Shown here piece by piece: positions 1 through 5,835 of a stretch of 31,251 bases of DNA. How positions within the stretch are numbered: the first letter of the stretch is position 1; every line of letters begins with the position of its first letter. The stretch spans positions 1-31,251 of the IMG/VR virus record IMGVR_UViG_3300031963_000630; one strand, 5' to 3'. Source of the stretch: a virus. Made by a program: the position numbers and the translations under genes. The notes beneath the pieces were generated by a model. The model was not told the DNA's origin. It was given only the letters and a program-made list of their open reading frames with translations, and did no database searches.

Positions 1-111
1 TCCCAGTATGAGGTAGATGAGGAAGATGCCGAACTAATGTTAGACTCGGTAGAGATAACCCCGATAGTGCTTGCCACTATCACCGACAGTATAGATAGAT
101 GGAGTAGATGA
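1..111 (+). CDS. Partial hypothetical protein, C-terminal end only
   Basis: Frame 1 is open from the window edge to a TGA at 109-111, giving 36 residues that are acidic early (EVDEEDAELMLDSVEITP) and end in DRWSR. The start lies outside the window. The stop overlaps the ATG of the next gene in an ATGA arrangement, the usual sign of translational coupling, which supports it as a true coding end. The fragment is too short to assign a function. Confidence 0.6.
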   Translation, partial: SQYEVDEEDAELMLDSVEITPIVLATITDSIDRWSR

Positions 112-332
112 AGAGAGAAGTAGAACAGAGGATAGAAACTGCGAAGGCTCAAGCCGTTCGTCAGAGAAACTACCGAAGAGCAAGGGACAGGGCGTTAGCT
201 CGTTTGAGTAATGATTACCCAAATGTATATCGCACCTATCTTGAAGAGGAGATGGAAGCTGATGAAAGTATGGGTAAGAAATGGCTTGATATTACTGGCA
301 ACACTAGGTCTGCTAACACAAGGTCATCATAA
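108..332 (+). CDS. Small charged hypothetical protein
   Basis: This 74-residue protein starts at an ATG overlapping the previous stop (ATGA). It is rich in Arg, Glu and Lys (RRARDRALARLSNDYP), with helical character in the first 50 residues and no visible membrane segment or cysteine motif. Its last 71 bases overlap, in another frame, the beginning of the transglycosylase gene, whose ribosome binding site lies inside it. The family is not recognised. It is likely a small phage protein co-translated with its neighbours. Confidence 0.5.
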   Translation: MKREVEQRIETAKAQAVRQRNYRRARDRALARLSNDYPNVYRTYLEEEMEADESMGKKWLDITGNTRSANTRSS

Positions 333-687
333 ATTATTTCCACCTACCACAGTAGGTAGAATATCTGATGGTGTAATAGAGAATAGGAAGGCAACACAAG
401 ATGAGAAGAACCACAATAGAAAGATCGCAAAGGCCTACGCTCAGGCTGGTTTCGGGTGGAGTGGGAGAGAGAGCGAGTGCTTACTCGCCCTTTGGACCAG
501 TGAGAGCAGGTTTGATAACTACGCAAAGAACCAGCGAGGATCAAGTGCTTACGGAATTGCTCAACTCCTTGGAGAGAAAGATAGTAGAGCTGAGTATCAA
601 ATCTTGCGAGGTCTTAAATATATTTCTAAGCGATACGGAACACCTTGCAAGGCGTACAGGTTCTTCCTCACGCACAGATATTACTGA
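262..687 (+). CDS. Lysozyme-like/lytic transglycosylase (SLT-type) with N-terminal membrane anchor
   Basis: The protein is 141 residues from the ATG at 262, chosen because an AGAGGAG ribosome binding site lies 10 bases upstream; the frame is open back to 211 but that start lacks a site. Residues 7-19 (NGLILLATLGLL) form a signal or anchor segment. Residues 67-103 match the lysozyme-like core found in actinobacterial transglycosylases: ALWTSESRFDNYA with Glu81 as the expected catalytic acid, then SSAYGIAQLL. The C-terminus (AYRFFLTHRYY) resembles the family ending AW-x-x-H-GWY, so the domain looks complete. It would cleave peptidoglycan, either as a virion-associated or secreted muralytic enzyme. 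It lies outside the lysis cassette at 8-9.3 kb, so a role in entry or in late lysis cannot be separated by position. Confidence 0.75.
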   Translation: MKVWVRNGLILLATLGLLTQGHHKLFPPTTVGRISDGVIENRKATQDEKNHNRKIAKAYAQAGFGWSGRESECLLALWTSESRFDNYAKNQRGSSAYGIAQLLGEKDSRAEYQILRGLKYISKRYGTPCKAYRFFLTHRYY

Positions 688-728
688 TAGTATATAACTC
701 TTAGGTCGGCTCTCTCCGATCTATCTAA

Positions 729-771
729 AGATGGCCCTACCAACCCTTCCTGGTGGGGCTATCTACTTTTT
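729..771 (+). terminator. Rho-independent terminator after the rightward genes
   Basis: A 14-base-pair inverted repeat (729-742 with 751-764, two G-T wobbles) encloses an eight-base loop and is followed by ACTTTTTT. This is a standard intrinsic terminator for the transglycosylase operon. It also covers the last bases of the convergent methyltransferase gene, so it may act as a barrier between the convergent transcripts. On the minus strand there is no good T-tract. Confidence 0.8.
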
Positions 772-1335
772 TCTAATCCAATACTGATCGTTGATAACTA
801 ATGTTTCTATCTCAGCCTTGTGTCGCTCAGTAAATAAGAGTATGCCAGGGCGAGGTGTCTTAGATGGTGGCAGATGGCGACCCCAAGTGTAATCATCAAA
901 GGCCATAACACCACCGGACTTTAGTAAAGGCCAACTAAGTTCAGCATCCATTAGTACACTAACTGCGGTGTGGTCTGCATCAACATAAATAAAATCATAT
1001 GCACCTATAAAGTTATCTCGTTGTCTGATTAGATATTCAACAGTATCACTGACCACAGATACAACAGATAGCTTCTCAATCTTCTTCTTGTACTCTATCT
1101 CAACTGCGCTGAAGTCCATCTCGGCGTGGTCTATCTCATCACTTCCCCGCCAAGTATCAACATCAATTAGTATTGAACTCTTATCAGTTAGTATGTTGTT
1201 GCATAACCATACGCTGGCATCTCCTGTGTACACACCAAGTTGTAAGAACTTTAGGTTAGGTTTACCTGCATACTCTGATAGGTATGTAGTAAAATTATTC
1301 TGTGCGGTTTGTGCAAACCAATTTGGATAGCTCAT
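763..1335 (-). CDS. Class I SAM-dependent methyltransferase (Methyltransf_24-like)
   Basis: This 190-residue protein has a Rossmann methyltransferase core. The SAM-binding motif I is KFLQLGVYTGDASVWL (residues about 29-44), an acidic strand end lies at ILIDVDTW, and YDFIYVDADH followed by LLKSGGVMAFDDY is typical of the Methyltransf_24 group. The substrate cannot be read from the sequence; relatives act on sugars or small molecules. It is the last gene of the leftward early operon, and its ATG overlaps the stop of the FmdB-like gene (ATGA), so the two are translationally coupled. Roles in modifying a virion component, a surface glycan or a nucleotide are all possible. Confidence 0.8.
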   Translation of the reverse strand: MSYPNWFAQTAQNNFTTYLSEYAGKPNLKFLQLGVYTGDASVWLCNNILTDKSSILIDVDTWRGSDEIDHAEMDFSAVEIEYKKKIEKLSVVSVVSDTVEYLIRQRDNFIGAYDFIYVDADHTAVSVLMDAELSWPLLKSGGVMAFDDYTWGRHLPPSKTPRPGILLFTERHKAEIETLVINDQYWIRKK

Positions 1336-1499
1336 TTGTCTGTAGTATAAAAGCCACTACCCTTAAAAGCAATAGAGGGTGCTGACCACAAGCGAGAGGT
1401 TATTTGCTGGCAACAGATAGGTGTTTCCTCAATACCAAAGATAGGTCTTTCAATAGAGATCACACCACCACACACACTGCATTTGTATTCGTAGATCAA
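1332..1499 (-). CDS. FmdB-type zinc ribbon protein, 55 residues
   Basis: The small gene starts at a TTG overlapping the upstream stop (TTGA) and ends with a TGA overlapping the next ATG. The N-terminus IYEYKCSVCGG and the C-terminus PSIAFKGSGFYTTDK are the two signature ends of the FmdB regulatory zinc ribbon family, which normally reads PIYEYKC..CG and ends in FKGSGWY.TD. A CxxC at residues 7-10 and a Cys pair at 29-30 would bind zinc. The function of FmdB ribbons is poorly known; they are proposed to be regulatory or nucleic-acid associated. It fills what would otherwise be a 160-base gap. Confidence 0.8.
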   Translation of the reverse strand: MIYEYKCSVCGGVISIERPIFGIEETPICCQQITSRLWSAPSIAFKGSGFYTTDK

Positions 1500-1888
1500 A
1501 ACAGTATCCCATCTTCTAACTTTAAGAACCCCACTAGTTTAGTACGACTAGTCTTGTTAGCAAACTCAGTAGTAATAGGTAGCCACTTATCAGCCCACTT
1601 AGGTTGAGGTATTGTGGATAAGTTAAAGCCCCATATACCAGCAGGTGTAGAGTTAATATACCAAGGTGTGAGTGATCTAATACCTGCTGCCATAATTAAA
1701 CCCTGATACTTACTCTCTTCAATAAGTAGATCAGGGTAGTGGGTCTTGCGGGATTTTAATTCTATAAACATCTTATGTTCTAGTGATATGCAATCCCAGT
1801 TGTCAAACTCTTCCGACTTCTCTAAGTCTGAGTAGTAAAACTCCTTGAGATAGTCTAAAAGTTCCGGTTCTTTTAACTCTATGCCCAA
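1496..1888 (-). CDS. Putative PD-(D/E)XK-type nuclease-like protein
   Basis: The product is 130 residues with a TTG start just inside the end of the sigma-like gene. Residues 28-46 (ending FIELKSR) place an acidic residue (Asp32) about 11 residues before an E-x-K pair (Glu43, Lys45), preceded by hydrophobic strand residues. That is the layout of a small PD-(D/E)XK nuclease core. A tyrosine and aspartate (HYPDLLIEESKY) follow. The C-terminal half is Trp-rich and unassigned. The motif is short, so this is a tentative fold call; position in the replication operon is consistent with DNA processing. Confidence 0.5.
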   Translation of the reverse strand: MGIELKEPELLDYLKEFYYSDLEKSEEFDNWDCISLEHKMFIELKSRKTHYPDLLIEESKYQGLIMAAGIRSLTPWYINSTPAGIWGFNLSTIPQPKWADKWLPITTEFANKTSRTKLVGFLKLEDGILF

Positions 1889-2514
1889 GGAGTTTCACCA
1901 CCAAGTTTGTTCTGCAACTTACGCAAAGCTGCGGTAGACCTGCGATCAGCAGTGGATGTAGCACACTCTAAGTACTGGCCTATCTGTTGTAATGTAAAGT
2001 TATCGTGGTATCTCATCTGCAATATAGTCTTATCCTCTTGCCCTAACTTTAGATAACACTTCTTAATATCTATTAGGATAGCCAGTAGGTTGCCACCCTC
2101 AGCAGGGGTTGACTGCTTACGAGGTGTGCCATCGTTGATCATCTCTTGTGCTTGCTCAAGGACAGTGCCATTAACAATGGATGCAATAACAAATGGAATT
2201 AGTTGGGCAATAATTGTTGTATCGTAGAAGGCTTCATCACTTGTCTTATATCCAGCCTTACGAGCCTTCTCTTTACGAGCATATCTTTCTGCAACTCTAC
2301 GCATCTGATAGGCAATACGTCTTTCATTCTGCTCACGCTTATCAGGGTTAGGTTCATTAAGTAGATCAGTAAACTGTTGACCACGACCAATAGCCCACAG
2401 ATAACACTCTTGTCTTACATCTTCAGTGTCAACCCATCCTTTAAACTTACGAACGATAACGTAAGTTACTGAAGGTACTAACTCATAAAGAGTTGGGTGT
2501 AGCTCTGGTGTCAT
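1879..2514 (-). CDS. Sigma-factor-like protein (region 2 and region 4)
   Basis: This is a 211-residue protein. Residues about 10-45 (VTYVIVRKFKGWVDTEDVRQ, then ECYLWAIG) resemble region 2 of compact sigma factors. Residues about 150-203 form a region-4-like helix-turn-helix: LGQEDKTILQMRYHDNFTLQ with the recognition helix near ECATSTADRRSTAALRKL. It may redirect host RNA polymerase to phage late promoters, or act as a DNA-binding regulator. Its ATG overlaps the stop of the Nmad1-like gene by four bases (ATGA). The linker between the two regions is long and lacks a recognised domain, so sigma activity is inferred, not shown. Confidence 0.7.
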   Translation of the reverse strand: MTPELHPTLYELVPSVTYVIVRKFKGWVDTEDVRQECYLWAIGRGQQFTDLLNEPNPDKREQNERRIAYQMRRVAERYARKEKARKAGYKTSDEAFYDTTIIAQLIPFVIASIVNGTVLEQAQEMINDGTPRKQSTPAEGGNLLAILIDIKKCYLKLGQEDKTILQMRYHDNFTLQQIGQYLECATSTADRRSTAALRKLQNKLGGETPWA

Positions 2515-2945
2515 TCACAGTCCAGAGCCTGAACTTCGGGCCAGTTGCCATCTAATACCATCATTGCAATAGCTGAATAGTTAAGTAAATCCATAAAAGA
2601 ATCTCGTAATGATTCATTACTTGGCTTAACATTAGAGTCTACTAAATTATTTATACGAGCAATCTTGTCCCACATACGCACTCTTAGCCCATTGATAGGA
2701 CCGCCAGGTGATCTTGCTATATTTAAAGGACCGTAATCGTGGTGCTTACTAATAAGTAGATTACCTGCTGCATCCATAACAGCCCACATATTGGCGATGA
2801 ACTCATCATCTATTCTCTTACCTTCGGTGGTGCTATCTCTATCGTTCCTTTGACGTAATCTATCTTGATTATAGAGATCCCTGAGGTCGCCAACCATTCT
2901 GCTAGTACCATCAGATCTGAGTTCTTCATACATTAGGTACTCCAA
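2511..2945 (-). CDS. Nucleotide modification associated domain 1 (Nmad1/DUF1599)-like protein
   Basis: The protein is 144 residues. The core from about residue 52 to 132 contains KHHDYG, GLRVRMWDKIARI and DLLNYSAIAMM, the conserved helices of the Nmad1/DUF1599 family. That family is found in phages and associated by context with modified nucleotides. The first 45 residues are charged and probably disordered. The ORF overlaps the end of the TOPRIM gene by 20 bases; a second ATG at 2933 (MYEELRSDG) is an alternative start with a shorter overlap. The biochemical activity of the family is not settled, so I give no reaction. Confidence 0.7.
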   Translation of the reverse strand: MEYLMYEELRSDGTSRMVGDLRDLYNQDRLRQRNDRDSTTEGKRIDDEFIANMWAVMDAAGNLLISKHHDYGPLNIARSPGGPINGLRVRMWDKIARINNLVDSNVKPSNESLRDSFMDLLNYSAIAMMVLDGNWPEVQALDCE

Positions 2946-3573
2946 TTGTCCGTTTTGTCTCTTCTATACCCTTTGCTAAGTATAAGTCATTGAGGTCTAG
3001 TCCAGCAGGTAGCGACACGATTGAAGAGTTCATCACTTCCTGAGCTACTCTCCTTGAGAACTCAGCCCCAGGATTAGTGCCATCATCTTTAATATCATTA
3101 TCACCAATAATATAAATCTTGCCATAGCCAGTAAACATCTTAGTAAAGTGTGGCTTCCAAGCAGCAACACCAGGAACTCCAACTGCTGGTATACCTAGTA
3201 CCGCAGAACAAATGATCGTATCTAACTCACCCTCACATACTGCTATGTACTCACTAGATACAATGATGTCGCTAACATTATAGAGATGACCCTTCTGACC
3301 AAGTGGTGCTCCATACTTAGGCTTGCCATCATCTAATCTTCTAAACTTAAATCCAACACAGTGTCCAAGCACAGTTATATAAGGTATGGATAGCCAGCCC
3401 TGATAGTTCTCGTGGGTTGCAAAAGGTTGCTTTATATAACCTAGTTGGTACTGGTCAGCTACCTCTTTAGAGATCCCACGACCTGCGAGAAACGCTACCG
3501 CCTCTTCGTTTAGATCCTTGTTGTACTGAACCGCCGCTTCCAGTGACGATTTCAATTGCACGGGCGAGAGCAT
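2926..3573 (-). CDS. DNA primase, TOPRIM catalytic part
   Basis: This 215-residue protein carries a TOPRIM domain: EYIAVCEGELDTII (residues 108-121, catalytic Glu in CEGE) and IIGDND (155-160, metal-binding acidic pair). The N-terminal segment AVAFLAGRGISKEVADQYQ matches the region that follows the zinc finger in DnaG-type primases. It would synthesise RNA primers together with the CHC2 zinc finger protein encoded just upstream. The start ATG lies inside that gene but has its own GGAG seven bases upstream, so independent initiation is plausible. The gene pair looks like one primase split by a frame change. Confidence 0.85.
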   Translation of the reverse strand: MLSPVQLKSSLEAAVQYNKDLNEEAVAFLAGRGISKEVADQYQLGYIKQPFATHENYQGWLSIPYITVLGHCVGFKFRRLDDGKPKYGAPLGQKGHLYNVSDIIVSSEYIAVCEGELDTIICSAVLGIPAVGVPGVAAWKPHFTKMFTGYGKIYIIGDNDIKDDGTNPGAEFSRRVAQEVMNSSIVSLPAGLDLNDLYLAKGIEETKRTIGVPNV

Positions 3574-3844
3574 CTTTAAACTCCATATTCTCTTTGATAC
3601 TAATAATGTTTACTGCATTGCCACCCTTACCGCAGGTATGACAAAAGTATAAATTCTCCTGCGTATTTATTACTGCACTTCTTCTACTGTCGCTATGCAA
3701 TACACACCTTACAGAGCAAGCCCTACCTTCTCTTACCTCACCGCCATAGTGGGCAACTATTATTCCAATGGGTATTGTGTTCGCATCGGTTCTGCCATTG
3801 CGAAGGCTAGGCTTCCTACTCCTGGACCAGTCTGATGCTGACAT
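3467..3844 (-). CDS. DNA primase, CHC2-type zinc finger part
   Basis: The protein is 125 residues from the ATG at 3844, chosen because AAGGAGG sits seven bases upstream; a TTG two codons earlier is less well placed. The zinc finger is C47VLH50 followed by C68HTC71, with YFCHTCGKGGNAVNII typical of primase CHC2 domains. The last about 35 residues are read in a frame overlapping the start of the TOPRIM gene, and look like the out-of-frame version of it rather than a conserved domain. The N-terminal 25 residues are also read over the end of the preceding small zinc protein and may not be native. It should recognise template DNA for the split primase. Confidence 0.75.
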   Translation of the reverse strand: MSASDWSRSRKPSLRNGRTDANTIPIGIIVAHYGGEVREGRACSVRCVLHSDSRRSAVINTQENLYFCHTCGKGGNAVNIISIKENMEFKDALARAIEIVTGSGGSVQQGSKRRGGSVSRRSWDL

Positions 3845-3942
3845 CCACAATCCTCCTTACATTTCTTGTGCATAGTAACAGCACGCTTGAACTGACCATT
3901 CTTATTCAGCTCACCGCCTAACCTACATAGATCGCAGATCAT
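3760..3942 (-). CDS. Small Cys/His-rich putative zinc-binding protein
   Basis: This 60-residue protein starts at an ATG with a strong AAAGGAGG site. Cysteines at 3, 6, 28, 32 and 34 plus His25 and His36 (MICDLC, then HKKCKEDCGCQHQTGPG) suggest one zinc site. The C-terminal about 25 residues overlap the primase zinc finger gene by 85 bases in another frame, which is unusually long, and are low-complexity. The true protein may end earlier if there is a frame error here. The start overlaps the preceding stop (ATGA). Function unknown. Confidence 0.55.
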   Translation of the reverse strand: MICDLCRLGGELNKNGQFKRAVTMHKKCKEDCGCQHQTGPGVGSLAFAMAEPMRTQYPLE

Positions 3943-4034
3943 TCTTCCTCCTTTACCTCTTCCTCTACTACCACCTCTGGTACTGGTTGTAGTATTTCTG
4001 TTGTAGTTATTACGCCTTCTGGTGTTGGTGTCAT
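3939..4034 (-). CDS. Very small acidic protein, 31 residues
   Basis: The reading frame begins at an ATG six bases after a GAGGAG site and overlaps the nuclease gene stop (ATGA). It ends in a TGA that overlaps the next ATG. The product is Thr/Pro/Val-rich with a highly acidic tail (PEVVVEEEVKEEE). Four-base overlaps at both ends are the main support for real translation. It may serve mainly to couple translation, or be an acidic DNA-mimic-like peptide; the latter is only speculation. Confidence 0.5.
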   Translation of the reverse strand: MTPTPEGVITTTEILQPVPEVVVEEEVKEEE

Positions 4035-4381
4035 TTCTTCTCCTCTAGCCATTGTGTTAAGTCTTGGATTACCCAAGTCTTTTCTATTCCTGCGTTTCTT
4101 CTTTTGAAAAGAACATAAGATAAAGGCCTAGCAACGCCACGATGCTTAGCATAATTATCAGCTTCCTTTTGCGCTTCATCCCAGAACTCCTTTAGGTTCA
4201 ACTTCTTAGTATTCTTTAATTCAAAGATGTAGGTTTGACCGGCAACTATAACTACTAGATCTCCCTCATCCTCTGCTCCTGATAAGCGCAAGCGTTCAGC
4301 TACTGCGCCCATCTTCCTAAACCATTTCATTACATCAACTTCAAACTGAGAACCCTTTTGTTTATTGTACTTGGCTGTCAC
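4031..4381 (-). CDS. Holliday-junction-resolvase-like PD-(D/E)XK nuclease
   Basis: This 116-residue protein has the small resolvase fold pattern. KGSQFEVDVMKWFRKMG (residues 9-25) supplies the first acidic helix. SGAEDEGDLVVIV supplies Asp41, and YIFELKNT supplies Glu54-x-Lys56, the E-x-K of the PD-(D/E)XK site. It would cleave branched DNA intermediates of phage replication or recombination. The start is GTG and lies within the 3' end of the helicase gene. Neighbours are the DnaB-like helicase and primase, consistent with this role. A structure-specific nuclease of a related subfamily remains possible. Confidence 0.75.
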   Translation of the reverse strand: MTAKYNKQKGSQFEVDVMKWFRKMGAVAERLRLSGAEDEGDLVVIVAGQTYIFELKNTKKLNLKEFWDEAQKEADNYAKHRGVARPLSYVLFKRRNAGIEKTWVIQDLTQWLEEKK

Positions 4382-5204
4382 TTAGTAGGGCATCCCTTCT
4401 ATACATACGACCATACTCATCTGCATCACTGATCTGACACACAGAGTAGTTTACAAATAAAGTAGCAAAGTCTGAGCCATCTGCTGTATGTGGTCCAAAC
4501 CTATTCTTAACTGGTGCAACCTTTAAAGTTTTATCTAAAGGATCAAAGCCAAGGGTAAGTATTAATGCTGGTAGTTGTGAGACCTTACCGTGAATAGCCC
4601 TTCGGTGAGGTGGGAAGTTAGTCTTGCCATACTCAGTTTGTTCGCTGACGTGGTGCAAAACCATCACACAGGCTTCAGTCTTACGAGCCATATCGTGGAA
4701 CTCCACCATAATAGCTCGCAGTCCTGCCCACTCATTATCAGTTTCAGCAGCCACATTCATCAGGTTATCAATCACAATCAACTCTGGTGGAATACCAAAG
4801 AGTTCAACATAAGCCTTGATCTCTAACTCAATATCATCTAGTGATGGTGATGAGTCAAAGACAAATTGTATGTTGGACATATTATCTAGGTGCTTATCGT
4901 AGTAATGACGGTTACTATTTAAGTTTGATTCCACCAGTAGTTGACTGTGTCCTGATAGGTGAGAGGCTGCTCTCATCATCACTGTTGCTATGTCGGTATC
5001 AGCCGAGAAAAATAAAGTTGGAACCTTTGCTTTAACTGCATAGATAAGAGCAAACATACTCTTGCCAGCATTAGGCGCAGCAGCAACCATACATACCTGA
5101 CCTCTACGAAACTTGATCTGCTTTACAGCAAGATCTTTCCATACATCAGGTAGTGGTGTTGCATTGGTAGTGCTACCACGCCACGCTCTATCTATGTTTA
5201 GCAA
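4362..5204 (-). CDS. DnaB-like replicative helicase (RecA-fold ATPase)
   Basis: This 280-residue RecA-fold ATPase has Walker A AAPNAGKS (residues 42-49), Walker B LIVID (142-146), a catalytic-histidine motif region VLHHVSE (182-188) and a C-terminal KNRFGPH (233-239) resembling the arginine-finger K-x-R-x-GP of DnaB. It lacks the N-terminal primase-interacting domain of bacterial DnaB, a common phage arrangement. It probably unwinds DNA at the fork with the split primase. The start is TTG with a GAGG site six bases upstream. It overlaps the WhiB gene end by 17 bases and the nuclease start by 20 bases, so the set is co-translated. Confidence 0.8.
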   Translation of the reverse strand: MLNIDRAWRGSTTNATPLPDVWKDLAVKQIKFRRGQVCMVAAAPNAGKSMFALIYAVKAKVPTLFFSADTDIATVMMRAASHLSGHSQLLVESNLNSNRHYYDKHLDNMSNIQFVFDSSPSLDDIELEIKAYVELFGIPPELIVIDNLMNVAAETDNEWAGLRAIMVEFHDMARKTEACVMVLHHVSEQTEYGKTNFPPHRRAIHGKVSQLPALILTLGFDPLDKTLKVAPVKNRFGPHTADGSDFATLFVNYSVCQISDADEYGRMYRRDALLSDSQVQ

Positions 5205-5460
5205 CGTAATCCTCTCTAGGAAGAGTTATCCCTCTTAGCTGTCTAATTCTTTTTCTTTTTGCCGCAGTTATGCCGCCCCAAGTACCGAAGCGTTCCTTGT
5301 TGATTCCCCATTCTGCACACTCTGCAAGGTGGGGACATATCTTGCAGACGTTTATAGCCTGTTGAGTGTGGACTCTATCTCCATCCTCTACTTCAGGAAA
5401 GAAAAATTCCACACCCACTTCGGCGCAAGCTGGGTTCTCATAGTTCCAGGGAACCCGCAT
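5188..5460 (-). CDS. WhiB-family iron-sulfur regulator
   Basis: This 90-residue protein contains the four cysteines of the WhiB [4Fe-4S] cluster: Cys12, Cys39, Cys42 (CKIC) and Cys48. They are followed by the turn motif GTWGG (59-63) and a basic C-terminal segment (AAKRKRIRQLRG) as in WhiB DNA-binding tails. WhiB proteins are essentially confined to Actinobacteria and their phages, where they bind the primary sigma factor and adjust promoter use. A phage copy could redirect or dampen host transcription. It is the strongest single host clue in the window. Confidence 0.93.
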   Translation of the reverse strand: MRVPWNYENPACAEVGVEFFFPEVEDGDRVHTQQAINVCKICPHLAECAEWGINKERFGTWGGITAAKRKRIRQLRGITLPREDYVAKHR

Positions 5461-5463
5461 TGC

Positions 5464-5835
5464 CTATCTAATCCAGACGGTTTCGCATTTGTCTACAGCA
5501 CCTTTAGGTGCAGCACACATCCAACCTTTCCAAGGACCTTTCTGTCCTACGCCTGAGCGAAATGCCATTGAGCCGTGCTTACAATCAGGTGCAGTTGCAT
5601 CTGTTGCAGATACAGCAGTAGCGCCTAGTGCTTTCTTAGCATAGGCAATTGCTCCACCACTTGGTTGTGCGGTTACACCAAGTGCGGTGCCAGTTGATGT
5701 TACTAATGTTGCTACATCAGCAATTGAAGTTAGAGATGCCTCTAATTCAGCCTGACTAGTTGCATAAATATTTACTAGAGTTCCATCACCTAGCTTGTAG
5801 TTGATCTGGAACTTCGTGCTTTCCGGTGCAGCCAT
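5464..5835 (-). CDS. Hypothetical protein with C-terminal cysteine motif
   Basis: The protein is 123 residues. The N-terminal part (FQINYKLGDGTLVNIYATSQ) looks beta-rich, followed by an Ala/Thr-rich linker. The C-terminus CKHGSMAFRSGVGQKGPWKG with WMCAAP and CETVWIR has three cysteines and one histidine that could hold zinc. It lies three bases from WhiB and directly downstream of the exonuclease gene, the usual place for single-strand binding or annealing partners. That role is inferred from position only. Confidence 0.6.
   Translation of the reverse strand: MAAPESTKFQINYKLGDGTLVNIYATSQAELEASLTSIADVATLVTSTGTALGVTAQPSGGAIAYAKKALGATAVSATDATAPDCKHGSMAFRSGVGQKGPWKGWMCAAPKGAVDKCETVWIR

Noticed and set aside
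108-332. Whether the 74-residue ORF is only a shadow of the transglycosylase frame
   Set aside because: It begins with an ATGA overlap and lies mostly upstream of the transglycosylase start at 262, so I kept it as a gene with moderate confidence.
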